Shown here: piece by piece, positions 9,116-21,448 of the stretch | How the letters are laid out: each line of letters starts with the position of its first letter | Numbering within the stretch: the first letter of the stretch is position 1 | Source: Macrolepiota albuminosa | Lineage: Eukaryota > Basidiomycota > Agaricomycetes > Agaricales > Agaricaceae | DNA length: 64,000 bases | Direction: 5' to 3' | Assembly: GCA_027475525.1 (NCBI GenBank) | Contig: JAMWFC010000113.1 | Coordinates: 1,116,001 to 1,180,000, forward strand | Position numbers and translations under genes: made by a program | Notes under the pieces: generated by a model | What the model was told of the DNA's origin: nothing | The model's input: the letters and a program-made list of their open reading frames with translations, nothing else | Databases searched by the model: none

Positions 9116-12100
9116 TTAGGATAATGTTTCTGAAAAAAAGAGGTTACTGGATGATGCATTGGACCCATCCATTCTTGTCGCCCGCTTTCGCTTCTGGGGT
9201 AACCATTCGAGATCATTCTCGAGATCATTTTCTATCTCGTCCCCAAACTTTGCAATCTTCTGATTTTCTTCATAGTCCTGTTCCAATTTTTTGAAGAAAC
9301 AAATGTCGCCGAATGTCAAGCCAGACGTGTATGATGCTTCGTCTTCTGAAAATGTGATTTTGGCGGGCCCGATGACATCGTCGTCTCGTCGCATTCTGGA
9401 CAAATATTCCAGTCCATCCCACTCAAATGTACAGACCTCCGACGAAGCATTGATATAATGCCTGTAAACAGGGGTTTTCATCAAGGATTCGCAAATGGCA
9501 ACATCAACCATTTCGGGTGTGATTTGGGCGACACCGCCTTGACTCTTCCCTTGTTCCCATGCGCGCCGCTTGTAGTTGGAGAGTGCCATTGCCTGCTGGG
9601 CCAGAAATCTCTGATTGAGAACTTCCTCTGCAGTCAAATGGTTTTCCAAGCCTTCCAAGAGGTATCTAGCGAAATACCACTTTTTGATCTTGCGAGCAAC
9701 CTGTCGATTTTTTATGGCCTGTAAGCGATTCTCAACAGCGGCAGGAGTGGATGAATCTTGGTAGTTCCAATTACTGATCGCATTGCTAAGCTCGATCAGG
9801 TGCAGGAGGGTAAACATGTCAACAACTTCTTGGAAATTTCGCAAATCAGGAAGGTCGATGGATTTCCTATCTGTTTCAACACCTTTGCCGTGTCTGCCCG
9901 TGCCAGCCACCAATCCACGATAATAAAAGTCTAAAAGTCGGCTTATAAGGGAATTGGAAGCCGCTGCGTGAGATGTATTTGTTACGTATGAGCCAGTAAC
10001 AAAACTGTCATAAATTCCATAGCAAGTTGCTCGGATGCTGGATGTCGCATAAAAATGGCCACCGCAAACAACAGTAGGAACAGGATTGACCACTGCATGC
10101 AAAGTTGTAGGGCGCACAAAACTATAATAGTAAGCTGAATGTTAAAGGAAGATTTATAAAACAACCTACAGTAAATCCCCAGGTTGCAATACAACCAACT
10201 CGATGTCCAAGATGTCAGAATTGGTCTGCTCTTGATTAAACTTTCCCAGAAACCGGTCTATACCACCTGGCAACAAATTATGAGGAAGATTGCGCTTGGG
10301 GTTGCCGATAAAGTAGAGTAATGTTCCGAAATTGACTTGGATGAAAGTGGCAAAACCATCAGAATCGAGGTGCCACTTCTGGTGAGCCCATGGAGTGGCA
10401 ACCTGTAACCATCTCATCTCATCTTCTGGATAGATTTTGCCTGCCTTGCGATATGAATTGTCCCATGCAACTCGGTCTGTGAACAGTGGATAGTGATCAC
10501 ATGGCTGCGTACTGCGAGGTAAGAGTAGAGCATTCAGAGACTTTGGATGTTTCACATTGAGACTCTGAAGAATATCTTTCAGTGTCCCAACTTTGTGCCG
10601 GCTAAATGATCTGTTCGACTCTGGAAAAGTATTGGGGCCCTGAATCACCTGTTCCTCCTCCTGTACTTTGATTGACTGGTCTATTTGAATTGTGAGTGAA
10701 CCAATAATTTCTTGTAGGCCTTCCTTACCTTCTATAACAATATCTTCGTCCATTTGGCCCAATAACTTGAGTGCATCAGAAAAGGAAGGATGACTGGCCG
10801 TGGAAATGACAGGGACTCCTGTGACCAAGATGGAAGATTTAGAAAAATAATTTCCAATCTTCTTAGGATCCATTGATTTATATTCTTGATAGGATAGGCG
10901 CATGATAGATGACATCTCACCAATACTTGGGTTGTCTGCTGAGCCTGCTGAGCCATAAATATCATAAATCCAGTCCAAATCCATTTTGAACTGCAAGTGC
11001 ATCAGTGAAGAGGGGAAGAATGTGCGGGTAAAGAAAAGTACATGAGTAGTAGGTAAGCCAACCACTGGACATGATTGACTGTTAGTCACAACATGAAGGG
11101 GTGTTGGACCAACAATCTTCTGTTTTGTGGTCAGCATGGAAATTCATCCAATCCTTACAGTTACCTACTGGAGAACTGTGATAGATATCAATGCGACCCA
11201 TTCTATTTTGCTCCTCTTCTAAGGTACTCTGGACTAAAGTGAATTCCAATAATTGAGAAAGGCAGAGCAAGAACATACAGAGATTAGATCTGATAGGGAT
11301 ATTTCCTGTTGTAATATAATCCTCTTTGGGTTTTTTATGATGCTACGAAAAATGATATTATCATCATCATCATCATCAGAACTGTCAGTGGCGGATGATT
11401 GAATGATCGCTGTTGCAAGTCCACTTGCTTGAAATGCTGGTGGAATACTATGTTGTGCAAAAGACACAGATTCATCATGGGGTTCAGGTGAGCTCAAGTC
11501 ACTTCTTTGTGCCATTCCTTCCCTTTGCCCTGCCTCCCCTGCCCTTGCCCACCTTCCAACCTTTGGCCTTCCAAGGGGAAGGCGGGGTTGGTGGGGTAGA
11601 TGAAGAAGGGGTAACTTTGTTGAATGGCTTTTAGTAAGTTCTGTTGTAAATATAAATACACTGACAAAAAAAGATCTACAACACACTTACCCCACTCACC
11701 AACATCTCTAAAATCAAGCTCCATAAGCTTGTCAATACCAGTCCGCAAGCGGTTATAGGTGTCCATCCCAGCTGCGATATCCCAGATAACATTCCAAAGC
11801 TCCTTTTCAGCACTGAGAACAGATTTTGGGCGTTCATACTGCCCTGAGATGCACCAAAACTAGAATTGTAGCATCAGAAAAAACCAGGAAAAGCTTGCAA
11901 AAAACGCCAGACATTGAAGAGAGCCTCTTTCCCTGGAGGATTGTTTTGCAAATTCCGTGAAGACAAAAGCAACAAGGGAGATATAGCCATTGCTATATAA
12001 AGCGGGCCTTTCAACTCAAAGATATTTTTCTGGAAAAATGCCCAGACTTGGTTGTCAATCTTGCTCCTGAAAGCGGGTGAGGACTCTGATAATCACTTTG

Positions 12101-12940
12101 GAATGAAAACTCACTTTTTCCTGAAGTACGCCTTCAAACTCTCTGTGGATTCAGGGAGATCGGAATGACCCTACAAGGTTGGGAAACTGGGATCGGCAAG
12201 GCCGAGATGCGGGATATAATCAACTCACTTCAAGCAGAAAACTTAAGTGGAAGGCCGCCGTCTCGACGTTGAGAAAAATGTTTTCCATTGCTCTTTTTTT
12301 TGCACGCTTGCAAATTGATGCGAAGAGTCGCTCAGAGCTGCCGATAGGGATGTCCAAGGCCGAAGCAATAGGGGATGCTTTGCTGATGAGCTTGTTTGCA
12401 TGGAGGACAAACTTTTTTACATCTTTCAGCTTTTCGAGACCCTACGTAGTTGAAACAAGTTGAAATTTAAGCATAACTCATCCAAATCCGAGGTCTCTCA
12501 CAAGTTTTGTAAGGGGCTGAATTTTTTTGCCTTCAAGGTCGCTGCGAATCATTGGAACACGAAGGTGTGCATTGCTGTCCTTGAATAGTGCAGTGTCTAT
12601 AATTCTATAGCGCATCAGAGTAGGGAATGCCATGACTAGCAGCGCTTCATTTTGCCCAGCTGGTGTTCCATCTTTCATGGCCGCACTAAATATGGCGAAA
12701 GGTGAGTTGGGTTTGTGCCACCGTTTTTCGTCCTCTTGAAGCTTCCTGAGATACTCCTAAAGTAGCTGAAGGAATTTTACTCAGAAGTAGTACTAGAATA
12801 CTTACCTCCAATTGACCAGTCGTATCTGACAGTTCGCAAAGGTTGGTAACATCGAATAAAGACGTTGTATTAAAAGGCAAGGCCCTGAAAATTTCCGAGG
12901 AACGTTGAGATGAGTGTAGGACGTCAGCTACGCGCAACAT
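9116..12940 (-). CDS. JmjC-like Fe(II)/2-oxoglutarate dioxygenase, ten exons
   Basis: Ten exons (12940-12806, 12756-12502, 12441-12229, 12170-12115, 12066-11913, 11859-11691, 11640-11279, 11228-11169, 11119-10170, 10121-9116) join in one frame to 1119 residues. Introns are 48-60 nt and several carry CTGAC or CTAAC branch sites. The C-terminal half has a jelly-roll signature: WHLDSDGFATF gives the H-x-D iron ligands (His718, Asp720), and LQPGDLLFVRPTTLHAVVN crosses intron 9 and gives the distal His793. This is the JmjC pattern of histone demethylases and hydroxylases. The N-terminal ~460 residues and the C-terminal ~250 residues match nothing I know. An acidic run of six Asp lies in exon 7. 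The substrate is unknown. A TET/JBP assignment is less likely because the conserved arginine motif after the distal His is not evident. Confidence 0.7.
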
Positions 12941-15357
12941 ATGTTTGCCAGAATTATTCGATATGCCTTAACTAGTATGACGGTAACTTCGGTGCGGTGG
13001 CGAAAAACCAGCCTGATTACATAACTGCTTCTCAAATCCAAATCCAAACTTGAAAAACGATGCGGTTGTGCGTAAACCTTGATCTCTATAAAAATTGGTT
13101 AAGGATGGGGTCACAGTGAAAAAGGACAACTGGTAATTTGTGTTACACAGTCAACAGTTTCCTCCGAGGACGGATTGCGAATTTCCAAATACTTACATTT
13201 GTCAACGGCTCAGACTGGGTGATTCGCAAGGCGACACGTCTGGCAGCACTAAGGACGAAATATATATTGTATGTTGACAATAAAAACACGCGTACGAACA
13301 TACCTAAGAACGAAATGGACAAAGATAACGAAAACATATGGAGTATATGTCTCGTGGGAGGTCGCGTGTGACACATCAGCTACTCTACGTCTGTAACACG
13401 AGGGCTACCAAATCAGGCAGTTGTCGTATCACACTGAGATTCTTGCTCGTGAACTGTTGTAAGTACGAAAAGTCCTCTACAACTACTTAGTACAGAGCAG
13501 AGTCGCTATTATAAAGGATCTGCCCAAATATTATGTAAGAATAGCGATAGGTGGGGAGTGCCCTACAACGTCCCTGAATCAATTTACAGCGTTGAATTAT
13601 CATTGCGCTCACCACTAGCGGTTTGCCAGAAGGGGTCCGCCTCATGGCGTGTATTACCTGAGCGTTGTTCTCTCATATGGAGTGTGCGTGGGAGTTGCAA
13701 ACTCATTACCAATATCGTCATGAAGACTTCAATATATATATATGTTTTTACAGACACACATAGTTACCACGGCTACGGCTCAGCACACAGGACTCAGGAC
13801 TTTGAGTTGAAGGGATACCATTCTCATCTGAAAGAAGGCATTAGAACACGTATAAATGTTTGAAGGATATGATCAAGGACGAGAACGAGCACCCTCAGAC
13901 ACGAAATTTGTCCTGCATGGTAATAGGACATATGCTTGTCATTTTTATCAAAAATCATCGCAGGGCGGAGATGGGAGAAAAGTAGGGTATACATAAAGGA
14001 AGGATATAGATGCTTACCTTCCAACGACGAAGAATCCAAGGGAAGATTCCACGTGTTCTATAACACAGCTTCGAGTCAGTCCGACATTCGTCATAGACAT
14101 TGTAAGGACGACAATTGCTTCAGCGGGTGGTGTGTGCAAGCGTATGGCTCATGTGTGATCGCCCACGCATAACGGAGAAATTTCTTCTTGAGCCGAGTCC
14201 GCTTATTGGACACTCACGCGATCGTTTAAAAACAGAAAGACGTCTAGAGAGAAATTAGGTTAGTGTGAGGGCTTGAGGATTATGGGCAAGTCAAAGGAAA
14301 GGAAAAAAAAGTAAGGCTCAGTTGGTGATGCATGTTTCGAGTATGGATCATCGAATATGGATAAACGTCACCAGCTCGGAATATGGAAAATATCATCAAC
14401 ACCACAGACGAAAACAACAACTTGCCTATTAATTTCTCATCTTCTGAAACATGTTCTGGAGGATGGCAAGAACAACCAACGATCCGTGGAAAAAATTGGA
14501 CGATTTATGTGACTTCACATTAGAGCTCCGATTGAAACCCACTATACAGTTTCTAAAAACGTTTCTGATGCGCAAATCTTGACCAGAACGTCTTGTCGAC
14601 AACGTTGCTCTGGCCTCCTGGTGAGTCCCTTTATCCTTCTTTGCTACATCGAGCTATCTCGTGTCGTATGATGTCAAACTCAGTTCTGCTTCCGAACGAG
14701 AGAAACTAACCTCTTGTGGACAACTTTCTTACCAAAAACTTTTCTGATCTTCTCGATATCTCGTTTCTTAACGACAAATCTTGTGCTAACACCGGTCCTC
14801 ACCAGGTTGTTTCACCATTTTTCTCATCCTCAAGTTGTGTTTCTTGTGGGCTTAGTGTGAGTTCCTTTCCTATTTGGATTTTCCTTTGGGGTTTTTTCGA
14901 GACGAAAACAAGTTCATCCATTCGTTGACTGTTACGTCCGCTGTTCGAGCTTCACGGTCCCCTTCATCTAGGTGGAGGTTGTGCGTGCTCGTTCCGTTCT
15001 GGTTTGGGTATGCCGGGCCAGTTGTTCGTGACATGGCGTGGCAGATGAAAACACCGGCTTCTCTGACTTCTTTTCGTAATGCTCGGTGATTTATACTTTC
15101 TTGCTGACATTCTGCACCCTTTAGTCTGCATTCTGCTTGGGTAGTGAATTTTCGATTCGAAGACTAATAGCTCTTGGATATATTGTTCTGTTCGTCTTTT
15201 GATTTGTGTAATAGCTCTTGTACTAGCTACCTGCTTCAATCAATGTTCCATTTCGTCTCCCGCGTAACAACATTGAAGCGGTTGGGTGATGACGGCATTT
15301 TTATGGATGTCACGTGTCGGACTAAAAGTAAACTGATCGACCTTGCTCCTTGCCGTC
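12941..15357. other. Long intergenic region upstream of SIN3 and the JmjC-like gene
   Basis: This 2.4 kb separates divergent genes. Open frames are short, overlap on both strands and show no recognisable motif. A short TA-repeat lies near 13733-13742. A CACGTG E-box sits at 15311-15316, 41 bp before the SIN3 start codon. The right part (14700-15300) is pyrimidine-rich, as expected for a promoter or leader. Confidence 0.45.
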
Positions 15358-18300
15358 ATGGACAACGGCAAGATGGTTGTTGACGCTGCCAAGAATGACG
15401 AGCAAGCATCACTGTCTGCTTTCGCGGAACCACCGGATGATATAGCTGCAATGGAGTCCGCCACAGAGACACAAGCAGCGATCTCAAGGACAATCCAGGT
15501 TCCCGAGGGAAGCACCGAAGCTCCTGGAGTGATTGGCGAAGAAACAGTAATAAAGGACTTCACGAAACACGACCCTGCAGCCTCAACCGAACAACCTTCT
15601 TTGCCTTCACAACTGATCCCTGAGCATCCTCAGCCAGCGTCATCCATGCCCGTCGACGAAGCCCCCGTCGTTGGCCCCTCGAATCATGCGGAAAAGCCTC
15701 AGCCCATGGACACCAATCCATACCCTATTGCCACTCCGGACCGCCCTCTTAACGTCACCGATGCTCTGAGCTATCTCGACGCTGTCAAGGTTCAGTTTTC
15801 CGAGCAGCCTACCGTCTATAACCAGTTCTTGGACATCATGAAAGAGTTCAAGAACGAAAAGTGAGCTTGTGTTTTGTTCTTCTTGATGTCGTGGCGTGCG
15901 CACACGCCGTTTCCTATTCCAGAGGATTGCATTTTCCGTCTTGCGTCATGTGTTTCCTGCGTGTCCTCATCTATCCTACAGGATCGATACACCAGGCGTT
16001 ATCAAACGTGTATCTCAACTTTTCAATGGTCATCCATCGCTTATACAAGGATTCAATACTTTTCTACCCGTGGGATATCGTATCGAGTGCTCGGATGACT
16101 ACACTGGAGGCCTCATCACCGTTACTACACCTACAGGCAGGCAAATGCAGACGACGAACAATGGAGGAAAAGGTCCTATCATCTGGTCAGAAACGTCAGT
16201 GGACGGTGTCCCTCTTCCAGCTCCTCCCGTCGACGCGCCCGCCGGCAATCCACGTGCAGTCGTAGCTTCTCCCGCGCCCATCACGTTCCCCGCCAATGGC
16301 CAGGCCATCGAACCAGCAGTCCAGTATGTGCAGAAAATCAAGCAACGCTGTGATTCAGAGACGTATCGGCAATTTCTGGACATCCTGTCACAGTACCATT
16401 CGAATCCAGATTCGATTGATGAGGTAATCTCATCGTAGGCCTTCTCAGTCGGATAACGCCGCTGACATTTTTCTCTGCTGTCTTTCTCTCCCTAGGAGGA
16501 GGTTTCCAGGCAGATTGCAAGGCTCTTCAAGGACGCTCCAGATCTCCGTTCTGATTTCAGAGTTTTTATGCCTGAAAGAAGTCAATCTAACCTTGATGAT
16601 CCGTCGCCGGAGAGGACAGGTACACCGTCCGCGGAGAAGGGCAAGCGGAAGCTTGATACTGTTGCGAACAATGCATCGAATTTGCCACAGAAGAGAAAGC
16701 GGAAAGTTGTTGAAAAGAGCGAACGGGAACGAGAACGAGAAGTACTTTCTGTTCGTTCCACAGCTACTAGCAGCAAGGTGCGTTCCTTTGTGGTTCATGA
16801 AAAGAGAATTTAGTTTGCTGACTCGGTATGATGTAGGTAAAGAAAACCAAGTATGCTGTTGGCCAGGATCTAACTCCCTCATCGTACGACAAGATACCTC
16901 CACCTTCATCTCCACGCCGTGTAGCTCAAGCACCGCCATCGACTAGGATGCCGCCACCAAATGACGATTCGCAGTTTTTCGATAATGTTAGACGATTTCT
17001 GGATAACAGAGATACATACAACGAGTTTCTCAAGGTTGTCAACCTTTTCACGCAAGACTTTATCGACAGTGCGCGGTTAGTCCAAGAGGCGCGCAACTTC
17101 TTGGGCGATAGCGAGCTCTTCAAGCAACTCAAGAATATCCTAGGATGGAACGAGCGGAAGGACAGAGAACTCTTTGAGGCTGAACAGCAGACGTGGACGC
17201 GACCGACCGTGATGACGTTAGTGAATCGCCTAACTCAGGCGGATTTGACTATGAAGCAAGGAAGCTATCGACGTTTACCAGCTTCCGTGAGTCAACATAT
17301 TTTTTCTTCAGTTGATAAACTCATGTTCGTATCTCCAGGAGGTCAGCGTGTCGTGTACAGGACGAGATGAGATGTGTCGTTCAGTTCTCAACGATGAGTG
17401 GGTATCTCACCCTACGTGGACCAGTGAGGACTCTGGGTTCGTTTCACACAGAAAGAACATCTACGAGGAGGCCCTGCACCGCAGTGAGGAGGAGCGACAC
17501 GAGTACGATTTTCATATAGATGCGATCGTGCGCACTATTGCGATTCTCGATCCGATCAATGTCAAAATTCAGCAGCTGAGCCTGGATGATCGTGGGGCGT
17601 TCAAGCTGAAACCGAACCTTGGCGGAACGTGGAAACCTCTTCATACGCGCGTGATCAAGAAGTTGTATGGGCGCGAAACCGGCATGGATGTTATTCACGC
17701 AATGCAGGAAACACCACAGGTGGCTGTACCTGTTGTGTTGGGTCGGCTGAAGCAGAAGGAAGAGGAGTGGAAGCGGGCACAAAGGGAGTGGAATAAGATT
17801 TGGAGGGAGGTGGACGCGAGGAACTATACCAAGAGCTTGGATCATCAGGGTATTTGGTTTAAGGTGTCAGATAAGAAGGCGAATACGGTCAAGGCGTTCG
17901 TGAACCAGATTGAGGCAGCGAGGGAAGAGCAGATGGCGAAACGGGCGTCGTTGATCGATCCGTTGTTTGCGAGGACAAGACCGCGCCACCAGCTTGAATT
18001 TGTTGTGGACGATGTGACGGTGTTGCAGGACGTGCTGAAGCTGACGTTCTCCTTCCTCGATCGGACGCAGGCACAGATTAATTTCGTGGAGAGAAAACGG
18101 ATTGAGGGGTTCCTGAGGTCTTTTGTGCCGTTGTTTTTCATGCTCGACCCTGTGGCGTTCAACACGTGCTTCACGGTGGTACAGGAGGTGTTCGATAGTG
18201 ATATGAGCGATGACGTGGGGAGTGCTGTGGATGATGTTGAGATATCGTCCATGACGAGTGGGAGCACGAGGAGAAATCAGCGGAAAGGCGGGAATATGTC

Positions 18301-19666
18301 ATCGGGTGGAGATTTGAGAAAGAAGTTGTTGAAGAGTGAGCAAGTTAAGGCAACGAACCGTAAGACGAGGGCGCAGGAGGCGGCTTCTCCTATCGTGTCA
18401 AGGCTGGCGTCACCTGTTCTAGCTGAGGAAGACCCAAGAGTAGATCCTTTAGCGCAGACGAGGAAGTTATCGAGGAAGAATATATTCTTCACCAATACTA
18501 CCTTCTATGCACTTTTGCGATTGATCGAGGTATGGTCGTCGTTTGTAGGTGTCTTCACTGCTTGACTGGTATGCGTCTTCAGGTGTTATATTCTCGTCTT
18601 AGCCTCTTCAAATCTATTGGAGCTAGGTTAGCCGCAGCTGGTCCTTCTCGTTACAATCCTGTGGCGCAGGAACTCCAACTCCCTCCCGCGGTCGACATGA
18701 TAATACTTGGTGATCGAGCTGGTAAGGCGGAGCATTACTATGATTTACTTTTGGAGTCTGTTGAACGGCTGTTCGATAACGAGATTGAGCAGTCCGTATT
18801 TGAAGATCAGATGAGGAGTATGTTCGGCACCAAGGTGAGCTTATTGTTGCGGATGTCGGTTTCGACAGCTTCCTGATCTGGTAAACAGGAAGCCTACAAG
18901 TCTTTCACGATTGATAAGGTTATCGGGGCGATCATCAAGCAGGTCCAAGCTGTATTTGCAGATCCCAAGAGTCAAGACATTTTGGAGATCCTCAAGAAGG
19001 AGAGATCTCTTGTGTCACCGACAACACAGGACCAAATCAATAGCAGAAGGAATGCTGAAAAAGTCTTGGGACCTGATGACAACCTATTCCGAATTGATTG
19101 GGTATGTGTCAACTTTTTGAGCTGATAGCAACCTTCTGATGTAGACTTCAGCTTCCAGAATCCCGTACTATGACTGTACAACTCATTGGCAAGGATGACT
19201 CGAGTTTTGATGATTCTGAAGTCCTGACAGGCAGGTGGCAAGCATACATTGACTCATATGTCTCGGTCAGCAGGTTGTCGTTCCGTCCGTGAGTTCTGTG
19301 TCTAACAGACTGTATGATGAACAGCACGATACCACGGAAGGCGTCTCCTCTTCAAAAGTCAGGTCTCCCTTTTTACGCAGGTCAGCTAACATATCACTTT
19401 AACTCTTGATGGAAACACATTGAAGATACCTTGTGTAAAGGAATTTGCCTCCACCTATTCGCGAATCACCGCCGAACTGCATCTCGCAGGATGGTCTTGA
19501 GATCAGAATATGTGTGCGGACCTATCGGCTGTTCTTTGTCTCGAAAACGGAAGACTTCATGTGGAAGATTTCTACCAGAGATGAAACGAAGAAGGCCATA
19601 GAACACCTGAAGAACCGGGAAAAACTTAGAAAGAGGTGGTTAGAGCAAGCTAACAAGCCACTGTAG
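15358..19666 (+). CDS. SIN3: SIN3 family transcriptional corepressor
   Basis: Ten exons (15358-15860, 15982-16423, 16496-16777, 16837-17286, 17339-18529, 18583-18834, 18889-19101, 19152-19265, 19325-19380, 19441-19666) join to 1242 residues. SIN3 is the scaffold of the Rpd3-type histone deacetylase complex in the nucleus. Three paired amphipathic helix domains are visible: PAH1 starting [14 protein letters not shown] (residues ~130-205), PAH2 starting [11 protein letters not shown] (~280-345) and PAH3 starting [18 protein letters not shown] (~450-515). The HDAC-interaction region follows, with [22 protein letters not shown] sequence and the [14 protein letters not shown] helix. The conserved C-terminal SIN3 region begins with [15 protein letters not shown] across intron 5. 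A Lys/Arg-rich nuclear signal ([12 protein letters not shown]) lies between PAH2 and PAH3. Intron 1 (121 nt) is longer than the rest. The last intron uses an AAG acceptor. The ATG is the first in frame after a non-ATG extension. Confidence 0.92.
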
Positions 19667-21115
19667 GCGAACGGGATTGAGGCGAAGATTTGGTGTTTAT
19701 TTTTTTCTTTTAAAGGTATCTGTAACCATATAAGTATTATACCAGCGAGAGACCGTGATTAGAGAGCAGAGTTTCCGGCCGAATTCAGCATACCGCGATC
19801 CTTTGTCCATGTATCAGAAGCGCCTTTCAATGTGCTCTTGACGGAGACGCCGCTCAGCCAAAAGGATCTTTATGGCGACTACTTACTACCAAGGCTGCTG
19901 GTTCAGTAGTTTCTGTGAAACGAACCATATCTCATGAGTAAATATCACTCTAGTCATTTGTCTCGTTTCCGACTAGAAAGAGTGTGAAGGGTATGCAAAG
20001 CATTTTCAGAGCAATAATAGCCTTTTTATCTGAAGCTTGAGCTCAGAGCTAGTAATGAACGAAATCGTCCTTGTGGTTGCTACCGGAACATAGAATATAC
20101 GCAGGTACGTGTAACTTCAGTCTCCGTGTACTCGACTCAGCATTCAAGAACCTACCCAGAATAAGTACGTGTAACTAGAGTGGGATTGTAAGTGCATTGT
20201 TCATCGTGTAGGTATACGTATTGCTCACCCTCAGCCTTCGTGTACTTGACTGAGGTAAGTGTAGTATCTGTAGAGATATATGTGTGTACGAGTCTATGTC
20301 AGGGCAGAGTTAACGGTATAAATGAGATCACGCTTAGGGGCACTTACGGCGATCCCAACGGCGTCCAACACCTTGGAGGGGAAACGTACCAATGACTACC
20401 TACATCAAGATATGATGAAAACTTGGCTTTCTTGACAGCGGAGGCAGCAACGCTGGAGTGTAGCTAATGTATTGAGCTATTGGTTACTCATATCAGGACA
20501 AGGATTCGAGACTATGTGAAGCAATACCAGTGTTCGAACCGACTGACTTCCCTAAGAATTTGAAGTGCTAGGTCGGAACCAGAGTCGCGATTCCCTCTAG
20601 GTGTTGCGATCTGCTTTGCAGGGACACCGTAAGTGTACTTGTAATCATTGTCATGTTCTTCGTTATCATTTTCACTATATCACACTGGCCACCCTCGCAT
20701 TATCACAACATACACAATGGACAATGGACGACGTATTATATATAAGTAGAGTAGCACTAACGGGCACGCACCCTCTACGGACTGAGGGGTGAGCTATCAT
20801 TTAACTACCTAGATTTATTATATTAACTGTACCGTAAAGCGGATTACTCTAACCTTGTCTTCTTTTTCATTGAAATTGGACATGATAGGACTGTGGTCAA
20901 TTGCAATTCTCAGCAGCCTCTCAATTTAAAGGTGCTCATGTCGTTATCAAGCGATATAAGGCTGTTGTTTTTAAGGAACGTGGCGAACCATAGATTAAAT
21001 AAGAAATAATTATCATGTTGTGATGCCAAACTTGTCGGTTGTCAGATGTTTGGTAACAAAAAACGTTCATCAATTTGAGGGGTGTAGGAACGAGGGTTCG
21101 GACACGGCAGCCGAA
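19667..21115. other. Intergenic, no supported gene
   Basis: Small open frames only. Two similar short words (CGTGTACTCGACTCAG near 20130 and CGTGTACTTGACTGAG near 20238) suggest an old local duplication. Nothing else stands out. Confidence 0.45.
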
Positions 21116-21162
21116 CTTTCCCACTCCTGGAAAGGCTTTCCCACTCCTGGAAAGGCTTTCCC
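21116..21162. repeat. 20-bp tandem repeat, 2.35 copies
   Basis: The unit CTTTCCCACTCCTGGAAAGG occurs at 21116-21135 and 21136-21155, followed by the first seven bases of a third copy. Its ends are complementary (CTTTCC and GGAAAG), so each unit can fold as a short hairpin. It lies ~290 bp upstream of the aldehyde dehydrogenase gene. Confidence 0.85.
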
Positions 21163-21448
21163 ATGCACGTATTCTTGATTGGAGAACCCATCCTTCTTCA
21201 CGCCTCTCTGTTTGCATCCTATGACAGAAAAGATCATTGTACTGGACAGCATAGTAGAGCTTTCCTTTTGTTGGCTTTGAACTTCTTGCCTTTTCTCTTG
21301 ACTACTGCCCTCGCTCACTAGCCACAAAAGCCAAAAACGGGCACACCCTCACACGAGAAGCAAGGTCCTTGCAGCATGTGCACAATCGATTAACACGATG
21401 TATATAGCGATTGACAAACAAAAAGCTGACCGAGAACCTCCTTTAATC

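Noticed and set aside
9116..12940. TET/JBP dioxygenase linked to KDZ transposons
   Set aside because: The iron-site spacing and the PGDLLFVRPTTLHAV segment fit JmjC better; no KDZ transposase is present nearby.
13138..15239. Several open frames of 60-100 codons upstream of SIN3
   Set aside because: Overlapping on both strands, no motif, no splice pattern joining them.
20500..20600. Possible tRNA (GTTCGAACC-like word near 20535) and B-box-like word at 58922
   Set aside because: No matching A box, no acceptor stem and no cloverleaf could be drawn.
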